The translations under genes and the position numbers were made by a program. 64,000 nucleotides of DNA from Bacillota bacterium (GTDB taxonomy: Bacteria; Bacillota; Clostridia; Acetivibrionales; DTU013): NCBI GenBank assembly GCA_023411575.1, contig JAEYOP010000020.1:203418-267417 (forward strand), given 5' to 3'. Below, in pieces: positions 45,045 through 52,894 of this stretch (position 1 is the first letter of the stretch; each line of letters starts with the position of its first letter). The notes below the pieces were generated by a model. That model searched no databases, had not been told where the DNA came from, and worked only from the letters and a program-made list of their open reading frames with translations.

Positions 45045-45845
45045 ATGGGCAGAGGCAATTTGATCATTATTGGCGGCGCGGAAGACAAAAACGGGGAGTG
45101 CAGCATCCTGAAAAACTTTGTCGGACTCTCCGGGGAAACCGCCTCCAGGCTGACGGTAATAACAACGGCGACGGAACAGCCGTGGGAATCGGGAAATCAG
45201 TACAAATCCGTATTTTCCCGGCTGGGCTGCGCCGAAATCAATATAATGGATATCAATTCACGGGATGAAGCGGAAAAGGCAGCCAACGCAAAGCTGCTGT
45301 CCGAATCCACCGGCATTTTCTTTACAGGCGGCGATCAGCTAAGAATCACCAGCATACTGGGCGGCACGAAGGTGTTTATGGCCCTGCACGACGCCTATTC
45401 TGCGGGGGCGGTGATCGCAGGCACCAGCGCCGGCGCTTCCGCCATGAGCAGGACAATGATTGTGGACGGAAACAATAATGACCCGGCCAGGAAGTGCACG
45501 CTGAAAATGGCGCCGGGCCTGGGTCTTCTGGAGGCGGCGCTGATCGACCAGCATTTTCACCAAAGGGGCAGGATCGGCCGGCTGCTGTGCGGAGTAGCCG
45601 AAAATCCGTCCATTCTGGGCATCGGCATTGATGAGGACACGGCGGTCCGGGTGTATCCGGACCTGCATTTTGAAGTGCTGGGGAGTAATTCGGTTACCGT
45701 GGTGGACGGCAGTCATATCAAAAGCTCGAATGTATCCGAGCTGAAGCCGGACGAGAATCTGGCCATCGCAAACGTCACACTGCATGTGCTGCCCCTGGGC
45801 TACGGGTTTGATATGGCCTCCAGGGAAGTTATGAGGCTGCACTGA
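45045..45845 (+). CDS. cphB: Cyanophycinase
   Basis: 266 residues. Serine exopeptidase (S51) that releases beta-Asp-Arg dipeptides from cyanophycin. Motifs: LIIIGGAEDK, FFTGGDQLRITSILGGT, nucleophile elbow GTSAGASAMS near residue 127, DQHFHQRGRIGRLL, GIGIDEDTA. Start is uncertain: ATG 45045 preceded by GGTGAG is my choice; GTG codons at 45033 and 45036 preceded by GGGGG would add three or four residues. Cytoplasmic, no signal peptide. Ends 56 bases before the synthetase start. Confidence 0.95.
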   Translation: MGRGNLIIIGGAEDKNGECSILKNFVGLSGETASRLTVITTATEQPWESGNQYKSVFSRLGCAEINIMDINSRDEAEKAANAKLLSESTGIFFTGGDQLRITSILGGTKVFMALHDAYSAGAVIAGTSAGASAMSRTMIVDGNNNDPARKCTLKMAPGLGLLEAALIDQHFHQRGRIGRLLCGVAENPSILGIGIDEDTAVRVYPDLHFEVLGSNSVTVVDGSHIKSSNVSELKPDENLAIANVTLHVLPLGYGFDMASREVMRLH

Positions 45846-45901
45846 ATAGTTTGCCGGAGGATCCCGAATCGTTTTTTATCGCATATAAACGGAGGAAATC
45901 T

Positions 45902-48601
45902 GTGGACATTATAAGCATAAAGACATATAAAGGAAAGAACATATACAGCCACAAGCCGGTTATAAAGGCGGAAGTGGATGTGGGAGAGCTATACGATACT
46001 CCTAGCTGCAGGATCGATAAATTCAATGAAAGGCTTTTGGCGCTGCTGCCTGGCCTGAGGAAGCATTTCTGCTCCGTCGGGCACGAGGGCGGCTTTCTGG
46101 AGAGGCTGGAGGAAGGGACCTATCTGACTCATGTGACCGAGCATATGGTGCTCGAACTGCAAAGCCTGAAGGGTTATGACGTGCATTTCGGCAGAAGTCG
46201 CCTGCTGTCGGAACCCAGGCTCTACTACATGGTTTTTGAATTCATCAATGAAAAATATGCGGTCGAGTGCCTGTTGACGGCGGTGGAGATAGTCAACCGG
46301 CTTATTGAGGGCATAATGCCGCAGATGGATGAAATCCTGCGCCATTTGTCCAAAACGGCGGCCGAAACCGACCTGGGTCCCAGCACCGCCGCCATTTTCA
46401 AGGAGGCGCTGCGCAGGGGGATTCCCGTAAATTGCCTTGACAATTCGAGCATTCTGCAGCTGGGCTGTGGCAAATATACCCGTTACATGGAGGCTTCCCT
46501 CACGGACAAGCCCGGATGCATCCCTGTGGATATAACCGGGAACAAGCATCTTACCAAAAGGATCCTGTCGGATGCCGGGATACCGGTTCCACAGGGGGAG
46601 CTTGCCTACACCTTCCCCTCGGCGCGCTCGGCGGCTTTGCGGTTGGGCTATCCCGTCGTCCTGAAGCCCTTTGACGCCAACCAGGGCAAAGGGGTCTTCA
46701 CGGATATTTCCAGTATGGAAGAGCTGGAAACGGCCTATGCTGCGGCGACAAAATTCAGCAGGGCGGTTATTGTCGAGAGACATATCCGAGGAAAGGACTA
46801 TAGGCTGCTTGCAGTCGGCGGGAAGCTGGCCGCGGCGGCGGAACGGATACCGCCCTGCGTATTCGGGGACGGGCTTCATACCGTCCGGGAACTGGTGGAG
46901 CGGGAGAACGAAAATCCTTCCAGGGGATTCGACCACGAGAAGCCGCTGACAAAGATCAGGCTGGATGGCATCTCAAGGCAGGTTCTGGCCAAAGTAGGCT
47001 ATGAAGAGAACAGCATACCGCCGAAGGGTGTCCGGGTGGTCCTCCGGTACAACGGCAATATCAGCACCGGCGGAACAGCGGTGGACTGTACGGATATCGT
47101 CCACCCATACAATGCCAAGCTGGCGGTGAAAGCGGCCGAATTGCTGAATCTTGACGTGGCCGGGGTGGATATCACCTGTGAAGACATTTCAAAGCCGGTA
47201 ACGGAGGGCGATGGAGCAATTATAGAGGTGAATGCCGCGCCTGGACTCCGGATGCACCTCTACCCGTCCGCAGGAACGCCGCGGAATGTGGCAAAGGATA
47301 TCCTCGATCATCTGTATCCCGAGAATACGGCCTTCAGCATCCCCATCATCGCAGTGACGGGAACAAACGGCAAAACAACCGTAACACGGCTGATAGAGCA
47401 TACGTTGGCGTTGAGCGGCCTGGTGGTGGGTTCCACAAACACCTCAGGAATCTATGTGAATGGGGAATGTATCCTGAAAGGCGACAACACCGGCGCGGCA
47501 AGCGCCTCCATGCTCCTGCGGGACAGGCGCATCGAGGCTGCGGTCCTGGAAACGGCCAGAGGTGGTATTATCAAGAGGGGCCTGGGCTACGACCTTGCCG
47601 ACGTCGGAGTGGTAGTCAATATCAGCGACGACCATATCGGCATGGACGGGATCAATACGCTGGAGGAACTGGCTATGGTGAAGGCGCTGGTTGTAGAGGC
47701 CGTCAAGCCCGGCGGCTTTGCGGTGCTCAATGCGGATGACGCCATGACGCCCTTCCTGATGAGCAGGGTCCGCAGCAAAGTCATGCTCTTTTCCCGAAAC
47801 CAAAAGAATCCGCTGATAACGGAACAGATTGAAAAAGGCGGTCCGGCGATTTATACCAGGAACGGCTTCCTCTATTTCGCAGGAGGAGGGGAAGAAATAG
47901 GGATCATGCGGGTGGACGGCATTCCTATCACCTATGGGGGAACGGCCGAATGCAACATCGAAAATTCCCTCGCCGCCGCCTCCGCCCTTATAGCATCCGG
48001 TGTTCCGATCAAGGCGGTCAAGCGGGGGCTGTCCAGGTTTGAACCCGATATCCGGTGCAATCCCGGCCGGTTTAATACGTTCAGCATGGGCAATTTCACG
48101 GTGATGCTGGATTATGGTCATAATTCCGCAGGCTACCGCGCGGCAGTCCAGGTGATGCAGAATATCGGCGCCAGCGCGTACATCGGAGTGATCGGGATGC
48201 CCGGCGACAGGCGGAATGACAGCATTATCGAGGTGGGGCAGATTTGCGCCCGCTCGTTTTCCAGGCTTTACATCAAGGAGGACAATGACCTCCGGGGACG
48301 GGATGCGGGGGAAGTGGCGGATTTGCTTTACAACGCGGCCGTGATGGAGGGGATGAATCCCCGGGACGTTACAGTCCTCTACTCTGAAACCAGGGCGTTT
48401 GAAACGGCGATCATGGAAGCCGGCCCCGGAGATTTGGTCGTTCTGTTCTATGAAGAGCTGGGACCGGCTCTCGAGATAATTGAAAAGTGCAGGGCCGCCA
48501 TTATTGAAAGAGAGGCGGCGGAGGACAAAGCAGGAGAAGGAGAAGCGGGCGACCCGGAAGAAGAATCCGGCATGGGAAATACGGGGATTGCCGCCGGATG
48601 A
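45902..48601 (+). CDS. cphA: Cyanophycin synthetase
   Basis: 899 residues from GTG 45902, supported by GGAGGAAA 4 bases upstream; a TTG at 45851 lacks this. Polymerises Asp and Arg into multi-L-arginyl-poly-L-aspartate. N domain (LPGLRKHFCSVGHEGGFLERLEEGTYLTHVTEHM), ATP-grasp domain (~215-480; YPVVLKPFDANQGKGV, ADVIEVNAAPG-type) that adds Asp, and Mur-ligase-like domain with P-loop VTGTNGKTTVTRLI near 485 that adds Arg. MLDYGHNSAGY and GMPGDRRND are family motifs. The last ~30 residues are Glu/Gly-rich and variable. Makes a nitrogen reserve; operon with cphB and iadA. Confidence 0.96.
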   Translation: MDIISIKTYKGKNIYSHKPVIKAEVDVGELYDTPSCRIDKFNERLLALLPGLRKHFCSVGHEGGFLERLEEGTYLTHVTEHMVLELQSLKGYDVHFGRSRLLSEPRLYYMVFEFINEKYAVECLLTAVEIVNRLIEGIMPQMDEILRHLSKTAAETDLGPSTAAIFKEALRRGIPVNCLDNSSILQLGCGKYTRYMEASLTDKPGCIPVDITGNKHLTKRILSDAGIPVPQGELAYTFPSARSAALRLGYPVVLKPFDANQGKGVFTDISSMEELETAYAAATKFSRAVIVERHIRGKDYRLLAVGGKLAAAAERIPPCVFGDGLHTVRELVERENENPSRGFDHEKPLTKIRLDGISRQVLAKVGYEENSIPPKGVRVVLRYNGNISTGGTAVDCTDIVHPYNAKLAVKAAELLNLDVAGVDITCEDISKPVTEGDGAIIEVNAAPGLRMHLYPSAGTPRNVAKDILDHLYPENTAFSIPIIAVTGTNGKTTVTRLIEHTLALSGLVVGSTNTSGIYVNGECILKGDNTGAASASMLLRDRRIEAAVLETARGGIIKRGLGYDLADVGVVVNISDDHIGMDGINTLEELAMVKALVVEAVKPGGFAVLNADDAMTPFLMSRVRSKVMLFSRNQKNPLITEQIEKGGPAIYTRNGFLYFAGGGEEIGIMRVDGIPITYGGTAECNIENSLAAASALIASGVPIKAVKRGLSRFEPDIRCNPGRFNTFSMGNFTVMLDYGHNSAGYRAAVQVMQNIGASAYIGVIGMPGDRRNDSIIEVGQICARSFSRLYIKEDNDLRGRDAGEVADLLYNAAVMEGMNPRDVTVLYSETRAFETAIMEAGPGDLVVLFYEELGPALEIIEKCRAAIIEREAAEDKAGEGEAGDPEEESGMGNTGIAAG

Positions 48602-48667
48602 GAAGAGGGGCGGATAAGGGCGATGGCAATAACAATGCCGGAGCTCCGGGCGCATTGTGGCATACAA

Positions 48668-48701
48668 AAGGGGCTGCCTGCTCTAATGCGGGCAACCCCT
48701 T
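48668..48701. terminator. Hairpin terminator between cphA and a convergent gene
   Basis: aagggg-c-tgcc / ggca-a-cccctt with one mismatch and a 12-base loop, followed on the plus strand by TGTAATATTT. It lies 67 bases after cphA and 17 before the end of the convergent minus-strand gene, so it may serve both. Confidence 0.65.
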
Positions 48702-48717
48702 GTAATATTTCTGCGTA

Positions 48718-49197
48718 TTATCCTATCTTCGATCCGCAGTTGGTGCAGAATGCGGAACCTGCCGCCAGTGTGGCTCCGCAGGCCGGACAATTCACATTTG
48801 CCGCCTGGGCGGGAGCTTCCTCCGCCGGTGCGGCAGCGACCTCGTTCTTTGCGCCGCATTTGGAGCAGAAAATCTGGGTCTTCTCCATTTCGGCTCCGCA
48901 GCCGACACATGCCTTGGTTCCCTTCACCTCGGCTATTTTTTCCCTCAGGCCCTTGATGTTCTGCTCGTGGACCTGTATAGCTTCGCAGGCTTCCCGGACA
49001 TCGTCGGACGCTTCGCCGGCAGCGGCATATTTCTCAAAAACGGTTTTGCCGATCTGGGTGTACAGCTTTTGTATTTTATCTTCTTCCGAATTGATATTGA
49101 CATTGAGCTTTGTGATCTCGACAAGCTCCCCGGACTTTTTAGCCGCCGCCTGTGCAGCGCCCCCAATGCTCTTTCCCAGGTTCTCTAAAAATGCCAT
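48718..49197 (-). CDS. Double zinc-ribbon protein with helical N-terminus
   Basis: 159 residues from the ATG at 49197 (GGAGG 8 bases upstream). N-terminal helices with charged heptads (FLENLGKSIGGAAQAAAKKSGELVEITKLN, IQKLYTQIGKTVFEKY) then two zinc ribbons: CVGCGAEMEKTQIFCSKCG and CPACGATLAAGSAFCTNCG, joined by an Ala/Pro/Glu linker. This is a common clostridial architecture of unknown role, possibly a scaffold. No membrane segment. Confidence 0.85.
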   Translation of the reverse strand: MAFLENLGKSIGGAAQAAAKKSGELVEITKLNVNINSEEDKIQKLYTQIGKTVFEKYAAAGEASDDVREACEAIQVHEQNIKGLREKIAEVKGTKACVGCGAEMEKTQIFCSKCGAKNEVAAAPAEEAPAQAANVNCPACGATLAAGSAFCTNCGSKIG

Positions 49198-49403
49198 AAA
49201 TACAACCTCCATTCTCATTTTGGCCTGTTATTGGGATATTTGGAACTCGAAACATTATATAAACATTATATGTAATTGCACGGATATATTCAATAGCCTA
49301 TTTATCAGAATGCCTATTTACCGGGATCTTACCAGAACCTGCAATGCAGGTCAAATTAGATTATTGTCGGTTTAAATAAATCTTTAAACATATAAACCTC
49401 AGC

Positions 49404-50459
49404 CTATTTTACAATACCGCCGTGAAACATGCATTCATATACCTTTATACTTTCTTTAAAGATTTCTTCATGCCCAATAAACCATTCAAAATCACCATTT
49501 ACAGTACACTTATATATTCGGTCGTCTTTACTATATTCTCTCGGCCCCCTGTAAGGCATGTCGAGCGAGACATTCAATAGAGCTTCCTTCAAAAAATCGC
49601 CCTCAAAGCCATAACCAATAACCCTTCCACAATAGTTCATTGCCCAAAATGGCTTACCATCTTTCCATAATGCTTCTTCGCCTGCGAACCTTTCTGATCC
49701 CAAATAAGAATCGATATATAATAAGTCATCTTCTTTATACTCTAAGTCCCTCGACATAGGACGCGACGGCAGCTTTTCCGGTCCTTTACCAGCATATGTG
49801 GCTCTTTTTGCCCTTAGTAAAAATTCCAAAATCCCATTCTCTTGCATTTTACTACCTCGCCTTTTATATTCATTTTTCTGCACTACCGTCATCTTAAAAG
49901 ATATCCTTCGATTCTTATCCGCCATCATAAAATCTGCCCATTCATACGGATAGGCTTTATAATGCTCTCGCCAATAATATATTCGCTCAATATATTGTTG
50001 CTTACGCTCCTCGACAACCCTTTTGCATTCTGGTACACCATAGTTCCTAATTATAGCTGTTAAATCATAGATTGGAAATCCGATAGCATGCCCATTTGCA
50101 TGGACTACGCCACAAGCTTGTCCAATGGCATGGCACAAAGCTATATCTTCAAGAGAGTCGATTTCCTTTGCCACTGTGTGAGCCTGCAAAATCGCACGCT
50201 TCGCCACGGGCATTTTCACTTTACCGGCAGCCCAATCTTTTGATGTCAGCACAGCGGATTCGAGTCGATTTTCGTTTGGATAACGCTCAAACAACTTTTG
50301 AACGGTTTCATCGGCAAATTCAAATGCCCACAAGACCATTGTCCGATGATTTTGTTCTTGAATCAATGCGGCTAAATCGGCTAAAAATTCACTACTTTTA
50401 GCAAAAAGAACCTGATTTTTTCTGTTAATTCTATTTTGCACTTCGTTAAGCCAATTCAT
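49404..50459 (-). CDS. Imm5-like immunity domain fused to a DUF5680 domain
   Basis: 351 residues; AGGAG is 6 bases before the ATG. Residues ~35-190 (TMVLWAFEFADETVQKLFERYPNE, CHAIGQACGVVHANGHAIGFPIYDL, YWREHY) resemble the Imm5-type immunity proteins of polymorphic toxin systems. Residues ~210-351 (ILEFLLRAKRATYAGKG, SRPMSRDLEYKEDDLLYIDSYLGSERFAGEE, FWAMNYCGRVIGY) look like DUF5680, usually a separate small protein. The frame runs through the join (KNEYKRRGSK). No toxin gene is adjacent. AT-rich codons differ from the housekeeping genes around, so likely acquired. Confidence 0.6.
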   Translation of the reverse strand: MNWLNEVQNRINRKNQVLFAKSSEFLADLAALIQEQNHRTMVLWAFEFADETVQKLFERYPNENRLESAVLTSKDWAAGKVKMPVAKRAILQAHTVAKEIDSLEDIALCHAIGQACGVVHANGHAIGFPIYDLTAIIRNYGVPECKRVVEERKQQYIERIYYWREHYKAYPYEWADFMMADKNRRISFKMTVVQKNEYKRRGSKMQENGILEFLLRAKRATYAGKGPEKLPSRPMSRDLEYKEDDLLYIDSYLGSERFAGEEALWKDGKPFWAMNYCGRVIGYGFEGDFLKEALLNVSLDMPYRGPREYSKDDRIYKCTVNGDFEWFIGHEEIFKESIKVYECMFHGGIVK

Positions 50460-50629
50460 ATTTTCTCCTTTTGACAGATCAATTCCTGCTTATATAATAT
50501 CACAACGCCGACGAACTGGACCCTCGAAGCCCTTCTCCCTGACGGTGTTCGCATCCAGCGAATCGGTATGGCATGGTGTAGGGACCATTGTGAAGAAAAA
50601 CAACATCAGATTATTCTTATAATTTACTC

Positions 50630-50818
50630 TTATAGTTTTCTTGCTTTGACTACAAAAGTTACGGGAAGCATCTTTCCTTTTTTTGCAAAATCGCTGTTAT
50701 TATTTTTCATAATTTCATCATCAGATTCCTCAATCATTTGCTCAATTACAAAACCTGCTTTCGCCAAAGCATTCACATAGGTTGATAGTTTACGATCCGA
50801 TAAAGTCAGCGTTCTTTT
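50630..50818 (-). pseudogene. C-terminal remnant of a SAM-dependent methyltransferase
   Basis: The minus strand reads LSTYVNALAKAGFVIEQMIEESDDEIM then AKKGKMLPVTFVVKARKL and a stop. This is the familiar tail of class I methyltransferases of the Methyltransf_11 type (the STY-x-NAL-x-KAGF segment and the final strand). The SAM-binding part is missing: no open frame continues upstream of 50818. It lies in the AT-rich accessory patch. Confidence 0.65.
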
Positions 50819-50866
50819 TCATGCTAATACCCCCACAAAAACGGACGCTGCGACCTTAAATCTTCA

Positions 50867-51376
50867 TTATGTTTTTAAATACTTTTCGACCAAATCATAA
50901 TCATAACTATCCTCTGTGCTAGTATCTATAATCATAAAACTCCTATCCACCGGCCGGACTGATTTATCGATAGAATTTTTAAACGGCTCGTAAGAAGCAG
51001 TTCTGAACTGACTAGGCAATATGTCCCGGAAATTTATTCTATTTTCTATAATAGAATAATCTTCCACTCTACATTCAATATATTTATACTTTGCTCCACA
51101 TTTATTTGCAATGTCAGTCCCTCTATTAACTGTTAGTTCATAATAGCATGGACAGTCAAGAATAACATCTAATTTCATTTTTAAATAGAATTTTGCCAGT
51201 TCAAATAGTACATTATGTGCAGCAGGAGCCAATAATTCCTCCGGTACATCAGATACAATCAATGATGATTTTATTACATCTCTATCAATAACGATTGCAC
51301 CAGTCGTTTTCGCAATCTTTTTTGATAATGTTGACTTTCCACTGCCGGGATATCCTGCCATTTGCAATAAGAACAT
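50867..51376 (-). CDS. AAA/P-loop kinase-like protein
   Basis: 169 residues from ATG 51376 (GGAG 8 bases upstream); the ATG at 51397 has no such signal. Walker A AGYPGSGKST at the extreme N-terminus, VIDRDVIKSSL (the Asp of small-molecule kinases), LDVILDCPCYYEL (Walker B-like) and RINFRDILPSQFR, a lid-like Arg segment. This is the layout of zeta-toxin/chloramphenicol phosphotransferase-type and YjbM-like kinases; substrate unknown. AT-rich, in the accessory patch, 82 bases downstream of the DUF4330-like gene but separated by a terminator. Confidence 0.75.
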   Translation of the reverse strand: MFLLQMAGYPGSGKSTLSKKIAKTTGAIVIDRDVIKSSLIVSDVPEELLAPAAHNVLFELAKFYLKMKLDVILDCPCYYELTVNRGTDIANKCGAKYKYIECRVEDYSIIENRINFRDILPSQFRTASYEPFKNSIDKSVRPVDRSFMIIDTSTEDSYDYDLVEKYLKT

Positions 51377-51420
51377 TTTTATTTCTCCATTCGGCATTGT
51401 CTTTCAAAAAAGCATTGATA

Positions 51421-51450
51421 TGCAAATGAAAAGCTGCCACGGACGGCAGC
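51421..51450 (-). terminator. Terminator of the DUF4330-like gene
   Basis: On the minus strand, GCTGCC-gtccgt-GGCAGC is followed by TTTTCATTT. It starts 9 bases after the stop of the gene at 51459. Confidence 0.8.
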
Positions 51451-51458
51451 CCCTTAAC

Positions 51459-51947
51459 TTATTCTTTTCTTCTTATATCAGAAATTCTTACATTTATCAT
51501 AGAGTTTGCTATCCTAACCACATAGTTCTTCCCTATATAAAAAGTGTATGATCCAATATTGTAACCTTGTCCACTTAACTCACCTTTTCCTTCTACAGAT
51601 ATATTAATCGAAGAATATCCTTCTTTAGTTGACTTTACATATTCACCTTTATCTGTCTGTGCCCACGATACCGATTTATCAACCTTTACGTCTTTTACAT
51701 GTCCAAACTCAGCTTTTTGGATATCTTCAATCACTATATCTCCAACTTTTATTGAGTTGACAACATAATCGGGAACTTCCTCCCAATATAGACTGATAAT
51801 CATGTTTTCAGCTTTTTCATTATCGGCAAATAATCCTCTTCCAAATTTATAATACACACCTGCAATGACAGCTAAAATTACAAGTACAATGACAAAATCA
51901 ACAATACTAATTTTCCAAAATAATTTCCCCTTTTTATCTAGTAGCAT
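51459..51947 (-). CDS. DUF4330-like single-pass membrane protein
   Basis: 162 residues from the ATG at 51947 (GGAGG, 7 bases); an ATG six bases earlier abuts the Shine-Dalgarno. MLLDKKGKLFWKISIVDFVIVLVILAVIAGVYY gives a short cytoplasmic start and one membrane helix; the outer part (VVNSIKVGDIVIEDIQKAEFGHVKDV, LSGQGYNIGSYTFYIGKNYVVRIANS) matches the DUF4330 family of Firmicutes and cyanobacteria, function unknown. Neighbours give no clue. Confidence 0.8.
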   Translation of the reverse strand: MLLDKKGKLFWKISIVDFVIVLVILAVIAGVYYKFGRGLFADNEKAENMIISLYWEEVPDYVVNSIKVGDIVIEDIQKAEFGHVKDVKVDKSVSWAQTDKGEYVKSTKEGYSSINISVEGKGELSGQGYNIGSYTFYIGKNYVVRIANSMINVRISDIRRKE

Positions 51948-52277
51948 TGGCATACCTCCAACCCGCAGGCCCGCAAAATAGATCAGAAAAAGAATGGCCT
52001 TATGTTTCAGGTTTTTCTATATTTTAACATATAATTATGCAATAATCTATTATTCATATTTTCGGGAGTTGGAGCCATGGGAATGTGATTTTCTGCAGTA
52101 ATGCATATTTGGCAATAGCCTGCCGGCTATAGTTTAGCTGCTTCGGAAGCGCATAGAATGTACAGAAAATTTTAATAGAAAAAGCACATCGACACTAAAA
52201 TATTGACAGAAATCCTATGGAATTTTCATCGCCGGTTTGATAAAATATTTTACGTAAAGGCAAGGGAGTGTGTGTGA

Positions 52278-52655
52278 GTGGAAGATAAAACGTTTGAACT
52301 GCTGACCAGGATGTACAATGAATTCTCCGGCCGGTTTGATAGGGTGGAGGACCGGCTTGGGAGTGTAGAGGGCCGGCTTGGGAGTGTAGAGGGCCGGCTT
52401 GGGAGTGTGGAAGGTCGGCTTGAGAGTGTGGAAGGTCGGCTTGGTGGAGTGGAAAATGAGCTTAAAAAGGTTCAGATTAAGCTGGAGCATACCATTGAAC
52501 CTCAAATTAAAGTCTTATTTGAGGACCGGGAATACGTCCATGAAAAGTTGAATTCCATCGAGCAGAAAATCGATACATTATCTACCAGGGTTGATAAACA
52601 GGATATGGAAATCCACGTGATTAAAGGCGGGAAATCAAAAGCCGGCAAAGGCTGA
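52278..52655 (+). CDS. Heptad-repeat coiled-coil protein
   Basis: 125 residues from a GTG, with GGGAG about 9 bases upstream. Residues 19-60 consist of near-identical heptads, VEGRLGS or VEDRLGS, in register with a parallel coiled coil; a second coiled segment follows (FEDREYVHEKLNSIEQKIDTLSTRVDKQDMEI). The tail is basic and Gly-rich. No signal peptide or membrane helix. The heptads come from a 21-bp DNA repeat, so copy number may vary between strains. Similar small coiled-coil proteins in Firmicutes are of unknown function. Confidence 0.8.
   Translation: MEDKTFELLTRMYNEFSGRFDRVEDRLGSVEGRLGSVEGRLGSVEGRLESVEGRLGGVENELKKVQIKLEHTIEPQIKVLFEDREYVHEKLNSIEQKIDTLSTRVDKQDMEIHVIKGGKSKAGKG
52344..52448 (+). 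repeat. Five tandem 21-bp units inside a coiled-coil gene
   Basis: Units at 52344, 52365, 52386, 52407 and 52428. Units 2 and 3 are identical (gtagagggccggcttgggagt); the others differ at one to six positions. Each encodes one heptad, so gain or loss of a unit keeps the frame and lengthens or shortens the coil by one heptad. Confidence 0.95.
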
Positions 52656-52673
52656 CGATATTTAAACGACTAT

Positions 52674-52702
52674 AAGGAGCTTTTTGACAAGGCTCCTTTT
52701 CT
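52674..52702 (+). terminator. Terminator of the coiled-coil gene
   Basis: AAGGAGC (52674-52680) pairs with GCTCCTT (52692-52698), followed by TTCT; begins 18 bases after the stop. Confidence 0.8.
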
Positions 52703-52781
52703 ATGCCTTCTTGCCGGCACCGGTACCGGGAAGGCGCCGATTCATACGGATCATCAGCGGGTAGAATGTACAGGGAACTTT

Positions 52782-52870
52782 TGATATAATGAACGTTAAG
52801 GATTGAAGCCAGTGTTGCTGCAAGGATCGTTCAATATATCATGCTACGACGCAGCTTGCATGATATAATG
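52782..52870 (+). repeat. Repeated promoter-like hairpin element, copy A
   Basis: TGATATAAT at 52782-52790 and again at 52861-52869, 79 bases apart. Between them lie GTTGCTGCAAGGATCGTTCAATATATC and a hairpin, atatcatgc...gcatgatat (52836-52866 region). The same order, with TGATATAAT boxes 80 bases apart and a hairpin with compensating changes, is found at 59866-59955. TGATATAAT is a perfect extended -10 (TGn-TATAAT) site. Copy A lies just before the alcohol dehydrogenase gene and likely supplies its promoter. Confidence 0.75.
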
Positions 52871-52894
52871 GTCAAAAGAGAGGATGATTATCGG

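Noticed and set aside
47444..48667. 407-codon open frame on the minus strand antisense to cphA
   Set aside because: It mirrors the codon pattern of the cyanophycin synthetase gene, has no ribosome binding site and encodes no recognisable domain; long antisense frames are common over GC-rich genes.
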